A stretch of 64,000 bases of DNA from contig NC_058190.1 of NCBI RefSeq assembly GCF_907165205.1, positions 38,862,116 to 38,926,115 of the forward strand. The letters run 5' to 3'. Source of the stretch: Coccinella septempunctata. Lineage: Eukaryota > Arthropoda > Insecta > Coleoptera > Coccinellidae. Below the pieces are notes generated by a model. The model was not told the origin of the DNA and searched no databases. It saw only the letters and a list, made by a program, of their open reading frames with translations. Shown piece after piece: positions 14,801-25,354 of the stretch. A program made the position numbers and the translations under genes. Position 1 is the first letter of the stretch, and each line of letters starts with the position of its first letter.

Positions 14801-16589
14801 AACTCAAACAATACTGAAGATAAAGCGGTAATTTTTACTGAACTTATTTTATCTTTACATCAACCCTCTATTCAATGAATTTGGATTCCACTAACACATC
14901 AGTAAAATTTTTTTTCAACTGAAATGGTTTGAGAATTTTATTATTAATTATGGATTTAGATTTCCCAGTCGCGGATTTGATGAATCATTTGGATGATTCC
15001 AAAGAAAATGGACAAGAAGAAGAAACTCCTAGCAATAACCAAAAACCAGTTAATAGTTCTATAAAAATTTCATCTTCGAAAAAACGGAAATCTAGTTCTT
15101 GGCAGAGGGGATATGTGAGACCAAGGAAAAGGATGAAGAAGGAAAAGCTCTCTCCTGATAATGAAGAAGAAGAGGAAAAGGTGAGCTTGTTCGAATTACT
15201 CAAATAAACATCCAATCCAATCATTATTTAGCATTAATGTACTTAATTATTTTTTTATTATTTGTTTTACCCAGACCAAGTCTTCAGATGATGAATCAAA
15301 GGAAAATAACCCCAATGTAGATGCAGTTGCAGATGACACTTCCCTAGAAGAACCTTCAAAACTTCCAGTGAATGGCATTTGTGAAACTCCAATTAAGAAG
15401 CATAGTCCTATAAGTGAAACACTCACAGAACGGTATGGATTGAAAACTTTATTCCTGACCTTCAAGCACCACGAATTTGCTTATTTAAAATATCTACACA
15501 AATAAAACTACGTTATAAATATGATCAATCTGCGTTGTGTTTTTGAGAAAATTCAATTTCCCTTTGAAATATGCATGAATTTGTAGAATTGAGAATAATG
15601 AGATTTTGAAGAAACAGTGAATTCAGAGTAAAAAGGAATAAATTTGAAGAAAAACCGAAATTATTAAAATCTTTAAACAAGGAGTCACCCCTTAAACTTT
15701 TTCACTTCCATTCATTCACTCTATATAAATATATACATAAATTAGCTTCTTTTATATATTTTTATCCCTGTTAGGAGAAATTAAGATTTCTGGCAAGGAT
15801 ATTAAAGAGTATGACATATCATCATATTTAAAACTCTATTATTAATTTCCTTGTCCATCGAAATGTTCCATAATAATTATTGTATTGTAATGTATGAACT
15901 CATCGATTTGACTCTTTCAAAAATTAATGAATCATTATTTCCCAGGTATCCAATAAAAAGGCTCAGTGATTTAATAGCTCCGTCCGAAATATTAAATGAC
16001 CCCATATTTTCTGATGCCGATTCAACTACAGTTGAAGGTGAGTTTCATCAAGATAACATTTTCAACTTTATTTAATTTGAAACATGTTTCAGGAGAAAAC
16101 TCAGAAGAAAGAGTAATTATTGACTGTTCTACAGAAGAATTAGAGAAAGTTTTAGATCTTATTGTTACGTCAACTGATGGATATACCTTGCAGTCATTAT
16201 TAGATTTGTTTAACCAACTGAGCAAGATTGTTCAACGATATATGAAGACACATTTGAGAGCTGATTTACCTAAGGTGAGTTTCATATAATTTCACTTGGA
16301 ATATTATTTCATAATAATTAGAATAAAAAATAATCTTTTGTAAATTCTTTATATAACATTACTCAAATAGCTTTATTGATATTGAAGCTATCTAGTAGTG
16401 GTATTGAATATTTTTCATCCTTAGAATAAAGTTATCGATTATTTCACAAAACAAGAAATTTCAATTTTGTGATGTAATTTTTTCACACAAATGCAACAAT
16501 TATAACAATATTTTCTCTCTTGTTAGGAATTGGAAAAGGAACTGAGCCGGTTCAAAAAAGAAGAGAATGTGGATATGAGAGATTGTTGA
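5880..16589 (+). CDS. ATAD2-like AAA ATPase with bromodomain, 24 exons
   Basis: Nuclear chromatin factor of the ATAD2/Yta7 family, which binds acetylated histones and remodels or removes histones with its AAA ring. Exons: 5880-5945, 7148-7325, 7378-7510, 7566-7696, 8063-8439, 8751-8856, 9253-9384, 9502-9630, 9780-9906, 10305-10552, 11953-12101, 12397-12645, 12721-12933, 12990-13171, 13241-13427, 13535-13720, 13807-14099, 14356-14541, 14599-14774, 14960-15180, 15275-15432, 15946-16037, 16093-16274, 16527-16589. They sum to 4164 nt, 1387 residues. The N-terminal third is acidic, Ser-rich and basic. AAA domain 1 has Walker A GPPGTGKT split by a 1.4-kb intron, Walker B IIFFDELDG and arginine-finger region FRRPGRFDRE. 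A degenerate second AAA part follows, then a bromodomain (FTKPVDIEEVPDYPTIIKQP, then NALEYNPAK). Length fits ATAD2 (about 1390). The start carries a Kozak-like context (taccATGG). Confidence 0.93.
5946..7147 (+). other. First ATAD2 intron, 1.2 kb, no gene seen
   Basis: Long AT-rich intron after a short 22-codon first exon. There are short TTTA runs near 6720-6745. I see no paired inverted repeats or coding frame in it. Confidence 0.4.
10672..11563. mobile_element. MITE-like inverted-repeat element, family A, full copy
   Basis: Left end TACAGGGTGTTTTCAAAGGT followed by GAGGCTTTTTTTGACAG; the right end near 11520-11563 is its reverse complement (CTGTTGAAAAAAAGCCTCAC, then CACCCTGTA). The terminal inverted repeats are about 37 bases with a few mismatches. 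The interior has no transposase frame, so it is non-autonomous. A TA is present at both outer edges. It lies in the ATAD2 intron that splits the Walker A codons. Related pieces occur at 11680, 21245, 24290 and 29085. Confidence 0.75.
11680..11835. mobile_element. Family A element fragment
   Basis: Begins ACAGAGTGTTTTCAAAGGTG with GGGCTTTTTTGACA, a diverged copy of the left end of the element at 10672, and ends in a CACCACCTTGTATA-like stretch. It sits in the same intron about 120 bases from the full copy. The remainder is not recognisable. The right limit is approximate. Confidence 0.5.
14140..14220. repeat. Dispersed repeat fragment in ATAD2 intron
   Basis: The stretch CCATAAATGTCCAATAGACC followed by ATCGCGGCCAATTACTCTGT resembles sav intron sequence near 1660-1710. 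It starts with GGGGTGATTCAC, a common edge motif of terminal-repeat elements in this window. No partner end was found. Confidence 0.4.
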
Positions 16590-17560
16590 ATTTGAAATCT
16601 TCTAATATGGTAAACTTTTTATGTACTTATTGATATTTAAGACAGATCTTTGACGATATATGTTCCATCGATTTTTTCTGTATGTATTTTCATTTTCAAA
16701 GGATGGAATTTTAATGAGGAATCAGATTAAGTCTATATTTAAATTTCATTGTACTTCTATTGTTTAATTTTTTTTTAATAGAAAACCAAAGAAGCGGTAG
16801 AAATTTACTCACTGCCATCACAAAGTCTGATTATATTATTTAATTCATGGGTTGGAATTCATGAACTTGTTTAGTGAACTGTAAAAAATATTTTGAATAT
16901 ATTTTGATTCAGAAGATTTTTCTTAACTATAACGTAGTTATACCTTACAAAATATAAGATGAAAAGTAGATCTACCTTTGAAGTGGATCAGCAGATCATT
17001 TGATACCCTGGCTTTGACCCAGAGGATCAACAAGGGCCAGAAGCACTTCATGAAAACTCTTATAGAAACTTTAAAAAAACGCGCAAAAAGTTTTTAAAAA
17101 GAGACCCAAAATTCCGGTAAATTAAGAAAAACGCAAGGACTGCTGGACCGATTTTGGCCGAAATCCCGTTTCGTCACTTTTCAGAGTAGCAACAACGTAC
17201 AGCATTTCTCATCGCTAGATTCGAAAATGTTTTGTGTGCACAGCAATTTTTTTAAAAACTCCCATAACTTATTATTTTTCCGGTTTCAACCAAAATCGTT
17301 AGGCTTCTCAACACCGTGTATCCGCATAATCCTGTTGAAATTAGCTCGTTAGCTTCAAAATTGCTACTTTTATCGTGTTGCCAGTTTCATTTCTTGTAAT
17401 ATATCAAAAGGAATATACTTTTTCCAAATAAAAGAATGAAATTCCCATGAAGCTTCTGACAATACTTTATTTAAGTTTTTATAGGTACTTCACACCACTA
17501 TATAACTGCCGGCATATTGTAAATGATTCATAATTTTATGCTGTGGTACTACATTGAAAA
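16590..17560. other. Convergent spacer between ATAD2 and the odorant receptor
   Basis: Holds the 3' UTRs of two converging genes. The part 17020-17400 is less AT-rich, with runs such as GACCGATTTTGGCCGAAATC, and looks like repeat-derived sequence, but I find no second copy in the window and no coding frame. Confidence 0.35.
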
Positions 17561-20529
17561 TTAGGGTGTACCTGAATTTTTTATATAAATGCTTCTTAGT
17601 ACAGCATAATATGAGTAAGATGATTTGATAATCTGAAAAGAATTGCTATATTTATAGACTTTATCACATATGTATCTACTCACAGTAATAAGTGTAGCTA
17701 GAGAAAGTGTGAAAAAATTCCCAGCCGTACAAACAATTGGTTTTTTACATCTCTCCAGAAATATAGAAATCATTTTTCTTACTTTTGGTGTCGATTCATA
17801 CCAGTTACCCATATAAACAGAACGTACCAATTCATGACTCTGAAAATAAAATTGAACAGTTCTGAGAAATATCAAAATTCTATTATGTATATTTTTACCT
17901 GAATTGTTAGTATCTGGCCAGATTTCGTAAGTATATAAACCTGAGTCATCATGCACATGAAATAGCTTGTAAGCATAGCGAATTCTATGCTAAGTGTGTC
18001 GATCTAGAATAATCTCAAATTAATTCAAAATCGGAATTTTGGATTTAATATGTATGGGAATCGTTGGAACCAAATTTAGACTCTGTTTGAATATTGGATG
18101 TTATATTCTGACGGTTCAGAATAGTCAGCCTTATATTCACTTCTTGTCGTACTTTTTTTATAACTTTTGTTCACATCCATTTTGAAACAAAAGTTGTATT
18201 AAAATTTTGGAACGACTTTACATATTCACAAGAACAAAGGATAAGGACAATCTTTTATGTGAAAGTGAAAGATACGCAGTGATGAATAAAACCACTGTAG
18301 TTCTGAAAACTGGATACTCACCACTAGAAGTTGGAAACCAGTCATACAAATAACGCCTACGCTTGCTGCGAATTGAAAGAACAATCCATACCCGAATAAT
18401 TTCTCAACCTTTCTTACAAATCTGAAATTAATTATAAGAGCAGTGATTTAGTGATCCCTTAAGTTATACAAGGTGTTACCAAAAAAGTGCGAAAATGTTT
18501 TGGGGGCGATTCCTTAGCAAAATTAAAGGAGGTATTTCATGTAAACTAAAAATGAAAAAAAAAATTATTACATATGTATATTTTTCTCGAAAGTGCTGAA
18601 GAGTTGAAGAAATTGCATTTCATAGGCATCTTCCACCAATAAGAAGGCTACAATAGCGACTTGACAATCTAGACATATTAATTTTTTCGATTACATTCAC
18701 AGAAAATCCAATCATACACCAAGTTGGACTTAATTTTTTATCAGGAAACTATTGCTTTTAAGGACATTTGAATAAACTCAACTACCCTCCACCCCACCCT
18801 TCGTGAAGGGTGTATGACAAATTTCTCCAATAATACATGAAAAGTTGCGTAATTCAAAATAAGAACTACTACGATACGAAATATAGTTAAATTCCGAAGA
18901 TATATGAATTTTGTGCGTTACTTTTCACCCACTCTATATACTCACAAAATTATATTTTGATGATGCACTATCATCTTCTTAAATTCCTTTTCAACTTCAT
19001 CCTCTGGTCGTGTATATTCCATTGTTCTAAGGTGTTCGTTGAGATTTTCCAAATGAACTATACCAACTGTAAAAAGAGCAACAGCCAGTGTATCAAGACT
19101 TGAGTTAATGTAGGCACTGCTACTTATAGTGAATGCTTGAAGCATATTAGTCACAAAGTTATACTTGATGATATCCCACGGTATGTATCCTGCAAAAATG
19201 ATTTTAAACCTTGGTTCAAATCCATATACAAGGTGATTCATTGGCAAATGGGCGGAAGCTAAGGAGAGCTATTTCTCTTCACAATAAAAAAACCCTGTAT
19301 ATCAAAATCACTTATATTTGAAATGATTATCGAGAAAAGAAGAAAAAAATAAAGGGAATAAGGAATTTCTCCTATCTCTGCATGCGATTTTAATAGTCAA
19401 TAAACCTAGTCTCTCTAGACCTCTACTTTCGTAGTGTTTCACGTTTGTGGCCCAAAAAATTCAATGAAATTGATAAAATCAATAAATACCGAATGAAATT
19501 TAATTTTTTCGAAATTTTAGTAACTGTGTTGTGTTTTTTGATTTGACTAGAGATGAATTGTGTATTAAAACACTATGTGGAAGTATGAGAAATACCTTGT
19601 TTCCTTTATTTTTTGGGTTTTTCGAATATCCTATCGAATTTGAGGAATTTTGATATACAGGGTGTTTTTTTTTGGGTTGAACCTTATTTCCGGTTTTTTT
19701 CTAGGCCGGCCCGGACAAAAAATTCAGTTACTATGTCAGTTTGAACTAGTTGTTCCGGAGAATAAATGCACCAAACAATATCAACTGCAACTTAATTATA
19801 AAGAGAGATAGTTCCTTCAAATATAAGTTATTCTGGCTCACCCTTGGTCATCTATCTACCCTTATAGCTTTCGCCCATTTAGTAATGAATCACCGCTTAT
19901 AGAGAGTAAGGCAGAATAAGGCAAAATTTCGAGGAAGAAAATTGCTTACCAGGTAAAACAAGCAGATGTCCCTTATCAATGTAAGGACATATAGCGTACC
20001 CCAAACACGTGATGAAGCAGAACATCCTATATGTAAAAAACATCCTTCTACAACTTTTCAAATTCTTCCTTATGACTGCCCTCTTGAAATGAGATATGGT
20101 GTGAAACGGCTCTTCACTAATAAGGAAATTTTCAATGTCCCTAAGATCATATCTCTTCAAATAAAAGATCAGTAATTTCAGAAGAAACGCTGCTTGTGTG
20201 ATCGACATCAACCAGCAAGCTGTTAGGATGGTTATTTCCACTTCTTCTAGAATCATGAGGAACATTGACGAGAGGAGCAGCGAAAAATTTAATCCCCAAT
20301 TAATAAATCGACTGATATAGAAGAGTTGGATGTGAGTTGTTGGTTCGGTGAGGTAAAAGCCGGAAAGTATAAGAAGTTTTTTTTCGAATTCGAAGAGGTG
20401 AAATGTTTCTCGAACCTGAAATCATGAAAAATATTTGTCCTCTCGACTATTGGAATAAAGTGGTCATATTTAAACGGTTTCCTTATGTACATTACGATAT
20501 TCGTAAATCACTTTGTCTTTATGAACCAT
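17561..20529 (-). CDS. Odorant receptor (7tm_6 family), 7 exons
   Basis: Insect odorant receptor, an odour-gated ion channel subunit in the membrane of olfactory neurons that works with Orco. Exons on the minus strand, in order: 20529-20491, 20415-19950, 19189-18946, 18421-18322, 18003-17899, 17839-17684, 17632-17561; sum 1182 nt, 393 codons plus stop. The first long exon gives the N-terminal segment FEFEKKLLILSGFYL and the first membrane helices. Exon 3 includes the conserved HLENLNEHLR region and exon 4 VEKLFGYGLFFQFAASVGVI. The last two exons carry the family C-terminal signature (YESTPKVRKMI, then FLERCKKPI, and SSYSYYAVLR). Length is normal (about 390). The 13-codon first exon depends on a weak GTACAT donor and is the least certain part. 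It is a lone receptor here, not in a tandem cluster. Confidence 0.88.
18475..18945. repeat. Dispersed repeat in odorant receptor intron
   Basis: Starts TACAAGGTGTTACCAAAAAA. The part 18770-18930 (ACTACCCTCCACCCC ... ACATGAAAAGTTGC ... TTTTCACCCACTC) recurs near 28795-28965 at clear but diverged identity. No coding frame. It fills most of the intron between receptor exons 3 and 4. Confidence 0.6.
19225..19900. mobile_element. Inverted-repeat element in odorant receptor intron
   Basis: The left arm GGTGATTCATTGGCAAATGG (19231) with GCGGAAGCT pairs with the right arm near 19866-19893 (AGCTTTCGCCCATTTAGTAA then TGAATCACC). The arms are about 32 bases. The interior contains other ACCCTGTATA/TACAGGGTG edges at 19290 and 19655, suggesting a further insertion. 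No transposase frame is present. Confidence 0.6.
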
Positions 20530-22003
20530 ATCACCGATGGTCCATCAAACAATCATAATGTCAAAATTGTTAGTTAGAAATAAAAAATGATAAAGCTAAA
20601 TTTGAATCTTTTGATAGTCGTGGATGAAGTGTAGAACTAGAACATATTCTACACTAGAGTGTTATGGCTTGGACGAAACGTCAAAAGCTTGAATTGAAAA
20701 TCTAATTTTTCAGAATAGACTATTTTGTACCGAATTTCCTTGTATATTCACCGGAAGAATAAACACAAAAAAGGTAGGTATATATACTACTAAAAAAAAT
20801 ATTTACGAGGTATGCATTGGCATGCTGACCATCAGTTGGAGAATCATCATAGGTATGTTTTAAAATCTTACCATTTTTGCAAGATGAGAGAAACGTTCAT
20901 GTAAGAGACGAAGAAACTATATGCAAAAAGCGTTTGACATCTAACAAGTTAATATCTTTACTTTTTCTGTACCTATAATTATTCCTCTCTTTGTGAATAC
21001 TAATTAATCAAGCGGCCTTTCATACCTAATTAGTTAAATCAATCGGAATGAATTAGCGAGCTCCTTCCACATTGAATGTTCAAAGTACCGACTATATGGC
21101 TCATCAAATATGTGATGAGGTGGATTTCTAATTCGAGGGGAGAAAAACTTCTCCTTTCTAATTCTCTATATCGAGATCTCTGATATTGAATAAGAGTGAA
21201 TGGTGCTGCGATTCGTCATTTTGAAGACCTCATAGAGCACTCTATACAGAGGGTGTTTTCAAAGGTGAGGCTTTCATTTGATAGGTACTACTCATCAAAA
21301 TAAATTTGATTTGTTTCACCAAAAATTGTATATATTATATAAAACATTCGAGATGCCGGACCTATCACCCTTTGAATTTGAAATAAATTCAATAAAATTC
21401 CGAATAGGGGACTGATAATTCCTGTCGCGCTGCGGTTAAATCAGACGATTCATTACGAAATATTCATACTGCATTTGGGTTTCTTTGAGTTTTTTTGAAA
21501 AGGAATTTTACCTGATTTATTTTCATGGTGGTAGTTTAAAAATTTAAACCCTGATTAAAACAGTTAAGTTTGTGATTTGGATGAACCTTATTCGTAAAAA
21601 CACTTCAATGAACTTCAGAGCCATTCCGAGGATTTGAAAAAGTTTCTTAAAAGAAACGAAAAACAATAATATACTCTCGTAGACAATTCAGGGATTTCAT
21701 TATATTTGCATAACATCTACATCCTACATCATTTGAAAATGATCATCATACTTGGTCTAGCAAGATATTTAACTACAAAAAGTTATTTGGCAGCCCTTCA
21801 GCAACATACATGTTACGCTACTGAGCATGGGGATTCCTGACATTGACAATTCCATTGAAATTTCAGGAAAACGGGATATTTATACTTTGACAGCTGTCAG
21901 CTGTAATTAAAACAGAAATAGAAATTTCTTTATAATGATGAAGTGAAAATCATTAAAATTAATTCATTCAATTTCCTACATCATCATCAATACTCGAAGA
22001 AAA
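20530..22003. other. Divergent promoter region between odorant receptor and BicD
   Basis: About 1.5 kb between two divergently read genes. It holds a family A element fragment (21245 onward) and, near 21890, a short palindrome TGACAGCTGTCAGCTG about 110 bases before the BicD start. No gene seen. Confidence 0.4.
21245..21440. mobile_element. Family A element, left-end copy
   Basis: GGGTGTTTTCAAAGGTGAGG, then ACTCATCAAAATAA, then AATTCCGAATAGGGGACTGA follow the same order as the first 150 bases of the element at 10672. The right end is not found, so the copy is truncated or too decayed to see. The right limit is approximate. Confidence 0.6.
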
Positions 22004-25000
22004 ATGGCAACTCCAGACAGGCAAAAAGATGTGGAATTTTTAAAGAATGAAATTGAAAGACTAACAAGAGAATTAGATCAAGCAAGTAGCGAAAAAATAC
22101 AATCTGCCCAATACGGGTTGGTCCTTTTACAAGAGAAAAATGAGTTGCAAGTAAGGTGTGAAGATTTAGAGACTGCCTTTGAAAACACCAAACATGAACT
22201 ATTGATCACTCAGGAAGTAAGTTGAAGCCTCAATGCTTGAACACTTGACTGTTTTGTTCGGGTCTTCTGAATTTGAATAGTTACATCAATCCTGTTGTAT
22301 TTTTCTAGGCATTAGCAAAATTCCATTCTAGTCATAAAGAAACAACTAAATCGGGTATAGAAACAGAAGAATCCCTTTTAAGTGAATCTGCTGCTCGGGA
22401 AACATCACTCAATTCCCAAATTATTGAGTTAGAAAGTGAAATTAAACAGCTGCGTCATGAATTGGATCGGGTTACTGTTGAAAGAGATAGAATGCTTCAA
22501 GAGAATACTGATATGGGTAAGGATAAGGAGGATAGGGGGATGGAATGTAAAAAATTAAGAAGCGAGTTGAGAGAATCAAAACTGAGAGAAACAAGGTGAA
22601 CTTATCTTGCATATCTCGGTGAGACAGCTTGTAAATGTGTTGAATTTTACAGGTTGAACTTAGACTATTCTGAACTGGAAGAGGAAAATATTATGTTATT
22701 GAAACAGATATCTTGCTTGAAAAGTTCACAGGTTGAATTTGAAAGCTTGAAGTATGAAATTCGTACTTTACATGAAGAAATGGACCTGATGCATTTACAG
22801 CTAGAAGAAATGACCAATTTGAAGAAGATTGCTGAAAAGCATATGGAAGAAGCTTTGGAATCCTTACAAAGTGAAAGGGAAGCAAAATATGCGTTGAAGA
22901 AGGAACTTGATGCTCACATCCATCGTGAATCTTTTTACAATATCAACAATTTGGCCTATAGTATAAAAGGTATATTTTTTATTTATTTGAATATTCTAAT
23001 ATTATTCTTGTTTAAATAAAGTGAAACTATAAGTATATGTAAACACTTGAACAAAAGTTTTTCTTGAGTAGTTTGTAATGATTTTTTCCAGGCATGGCAG
23101 ATGATGCAGGTTTATGTAGTGATGGAGAGGATGAAATACCTGGGTTGAAAAAAATTGAGGATAGTCTTTCTAGAAATTCTGGAGATCTGAATTCACCAGA
23201 TGATAAGCATGTAGATTTGTTCTCTGAGGTTCATTTGAATGAGCTAAGAAAGTTGGAGAAACAGCTAGATTCCTTGGAAAAGGAAAAATTACAACTCACC
23301 CAAAATCTTCGAGATAACCAGAATATGGTAGAAAAAAGCCAAGGAGAATTACAGGTGAGGAATTACTGTGTGAATTTGGGACTTCTACCCATATATAGAA
23401 AGTTATTACATAGGCAGAGTAACATAGACAGGGTGTCCCAAAACTAGTGGTCAAGAATATTTTTCTAAAAATGTATATTAACATTTTAGTAGGGCTTTCC
23501 AGGTATTTTTTCAGCACTTCTTGAAATATTATCATTGTATCACATCAACATTTTGAGAATTGTTTGACATTATTTACTTATCCCAAAATACCCACAGGTG
23601 TTCATGGCACGATTAGTCCAACTTTCTGCTCATGTGGATTCCCTCCAGCATCTGTCCAACAAGGTTGACAAAAATGTTCAGACTCCAGCCGATGACTATA
23701 AGAAAGTTCTCGCTCAATACGAGCAATGGTTCAAAATGTCCTGCAAAGAAATTTTGCAGTTGAAGCAGGACATCAAAGAATTGGAAAAAGTAATTATATC
23801 TAAGCTTCATTTTTGACTTGACTTTTTACATTTTCTTTTTTAGCTCTCTAATGTCTCTGATGCTACTTATACTCTTCGTCAAGAAATAACTAATCTCAAA
23901 ACGAAGGTTCTGGATCTGGAACAGAAGAATCTTGATCTAGATAGTGACTTAAAATTACTGAGGGAATTTGCAAGTTCCGCCGGATCCTCCCTGGAAGAAA
24001 CGCAGAATAATCTTCAGACAGTTACTGAAGAATTGGCACAACTTTATCATCATGTTTGTACTGTCAATGGGCAAACTCCCACTCGTGTCGTTTTAGACCA
24101 TGAAAAAGAAGGGATGACCCCAAGTGAGTACCAACGAAAATAATGATGAGGACACAGTGAGGTATGAGTGCAACAATAAGAATTAATTCAGATGCATATT
24201 AGATTATAACATTTGTTGTTATTTTATCTTATTATTGCATTCATGCCTTACTGTTTTAAGGTGTTACATTATTTTTCACTAATTATATTATATTGGCGAT
24301 TTTTGGTGAAATGATATTTTTTACATGTACCTGCTGCCAAAAAAAGACCTACCTTTTCAAACAATCTGTATAGTTCAGGTTATAGCATAGTGCACAAGAA
24401 ATAATTCCATTTCTAGTGGTGGAACAGGCGCCATCTATAGGAGAAATATCGAAACTTGAACACCTGAGGAACCACCTCAAAAGTGATCTCCCTCTGCACG
24501 ATTTAGAAAACCTTAACGATACTGCTACTTTGGCAAGAAATGTTTGTACTGTAGTCGATCAAATCAAACATCTGAAGAATGCAATTGAGAATACTATTGA
24601 GTTGTCCAAAACCAAGAGGGAGAATTCCAATGGCTCTTACGAAGGTAACAATTTGCGCTTTATTTAAATCGTGTCATATTCACCTTCTTTTATCTCAGGT
24701 AACAAGGGAGAGAATAGCGAGGAGTTGGCCGAATTACAAGAACAGGTCATCAGGCTGAAAAGTTTGCTATCCACGAAGCGTGAACAAATTGCCACTCTCC
24801 GCACAGTGCTTAAATCGAACAAGAACACCGCAGAAGTTGCTCTTACAAATCTTAAAGGGAAATATGAGAATGAAAAGAATATTGTATCGGAGACGATGAT
24901 GAAATTGAGGAACGAGCTGAGACTGTTGAAAGAAGATGCAGCCACATTCTCAAGTAAGTTGAAATACAGATACTTTAGAAAATTGTGGCTGAGTCTGAGA

Positions 25001-25354
25001 AGTTTGGACTTTAATTATTTCCTGTTAGAATACTTTCATGTGCTATATCCTCAACCTATTTTTCTGTATTTATTGGAAGTTCAAATTTTCCACATTATTT
25101 CAGGCTTGAGAGCTATGTTTGCGGCACGGTGTGAAGAATACGTGACACAAGTGGATGAACTTCAACAACAGCTGAAAGCAGCCGAGGAAGAAAAGAAGAC
25201 TTTGAATCAGTTGCTCCGCTTGGCGGTCCAACAAAAGTTGAGCCTCACTCAAAGGTTGGAAGACCTGGAGGTTGACAGGGAGATAAGAAATGCCCGTAGA
25301 CCAAACAACAGAAACTTCCAGAGGCCGGGAAGGTCCAATAGAGACGTCTTTTAG
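22004..25354 (+). CDS. BicD: Bicaudal D, dynein cargo adaptor, 9 exons
   Basis: Cytoplasmic coiled-coil adaptor that links dynein-dynactin to cargo such as localised mRNA-protein complexes and Rab6 vesicles. Exons: 22004-22216, 22309-22595, 22653-22969, 23092-23354, 23598-23789, 23844-24123, 24417-24644, 24699-24953, 25104-25354; sum 2286 nt, 761 residues, close to the fly protein (782). Almost the whole protein is heptad-rich coiled coil. The N-terminal part has the family stretch SSEKIQSAQYGLVLLQEKNE (residues about 30-49), which carries the conserved AAxxG-type region contacted by dynein light intermediate chain. Residues near 200 read LDYSELEEENIMLL. The C-terminal cargo-binding coil is very conserved: LRNELRLLKEDAATFS joined across the last intron to LRAMFAARCEEY, then KKTLNQLLRLAVQQKLSLTQ. 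The start ATG opens the conserved N-terminus. Confidence 0.95.
24285..24378. mobile_element. Family A element, right-end fragment in BicD intron
   Basis: GGCGATTTTTGGTGAAATGA and CCAAAAAAAGACCTACCTTT with a final CTGTATAG correspond to the right end of the element at 10672-11563. It lies in the intron before exon 7 of BicD. Confidence 0.55.

Noticed and set aside
20289..20492. MYIRKPFKYDHF frame as the odorant receptor start
   Set aside because: It is out of frame with the receptor exon at 20415-19950 and would lose the family N-terminus.
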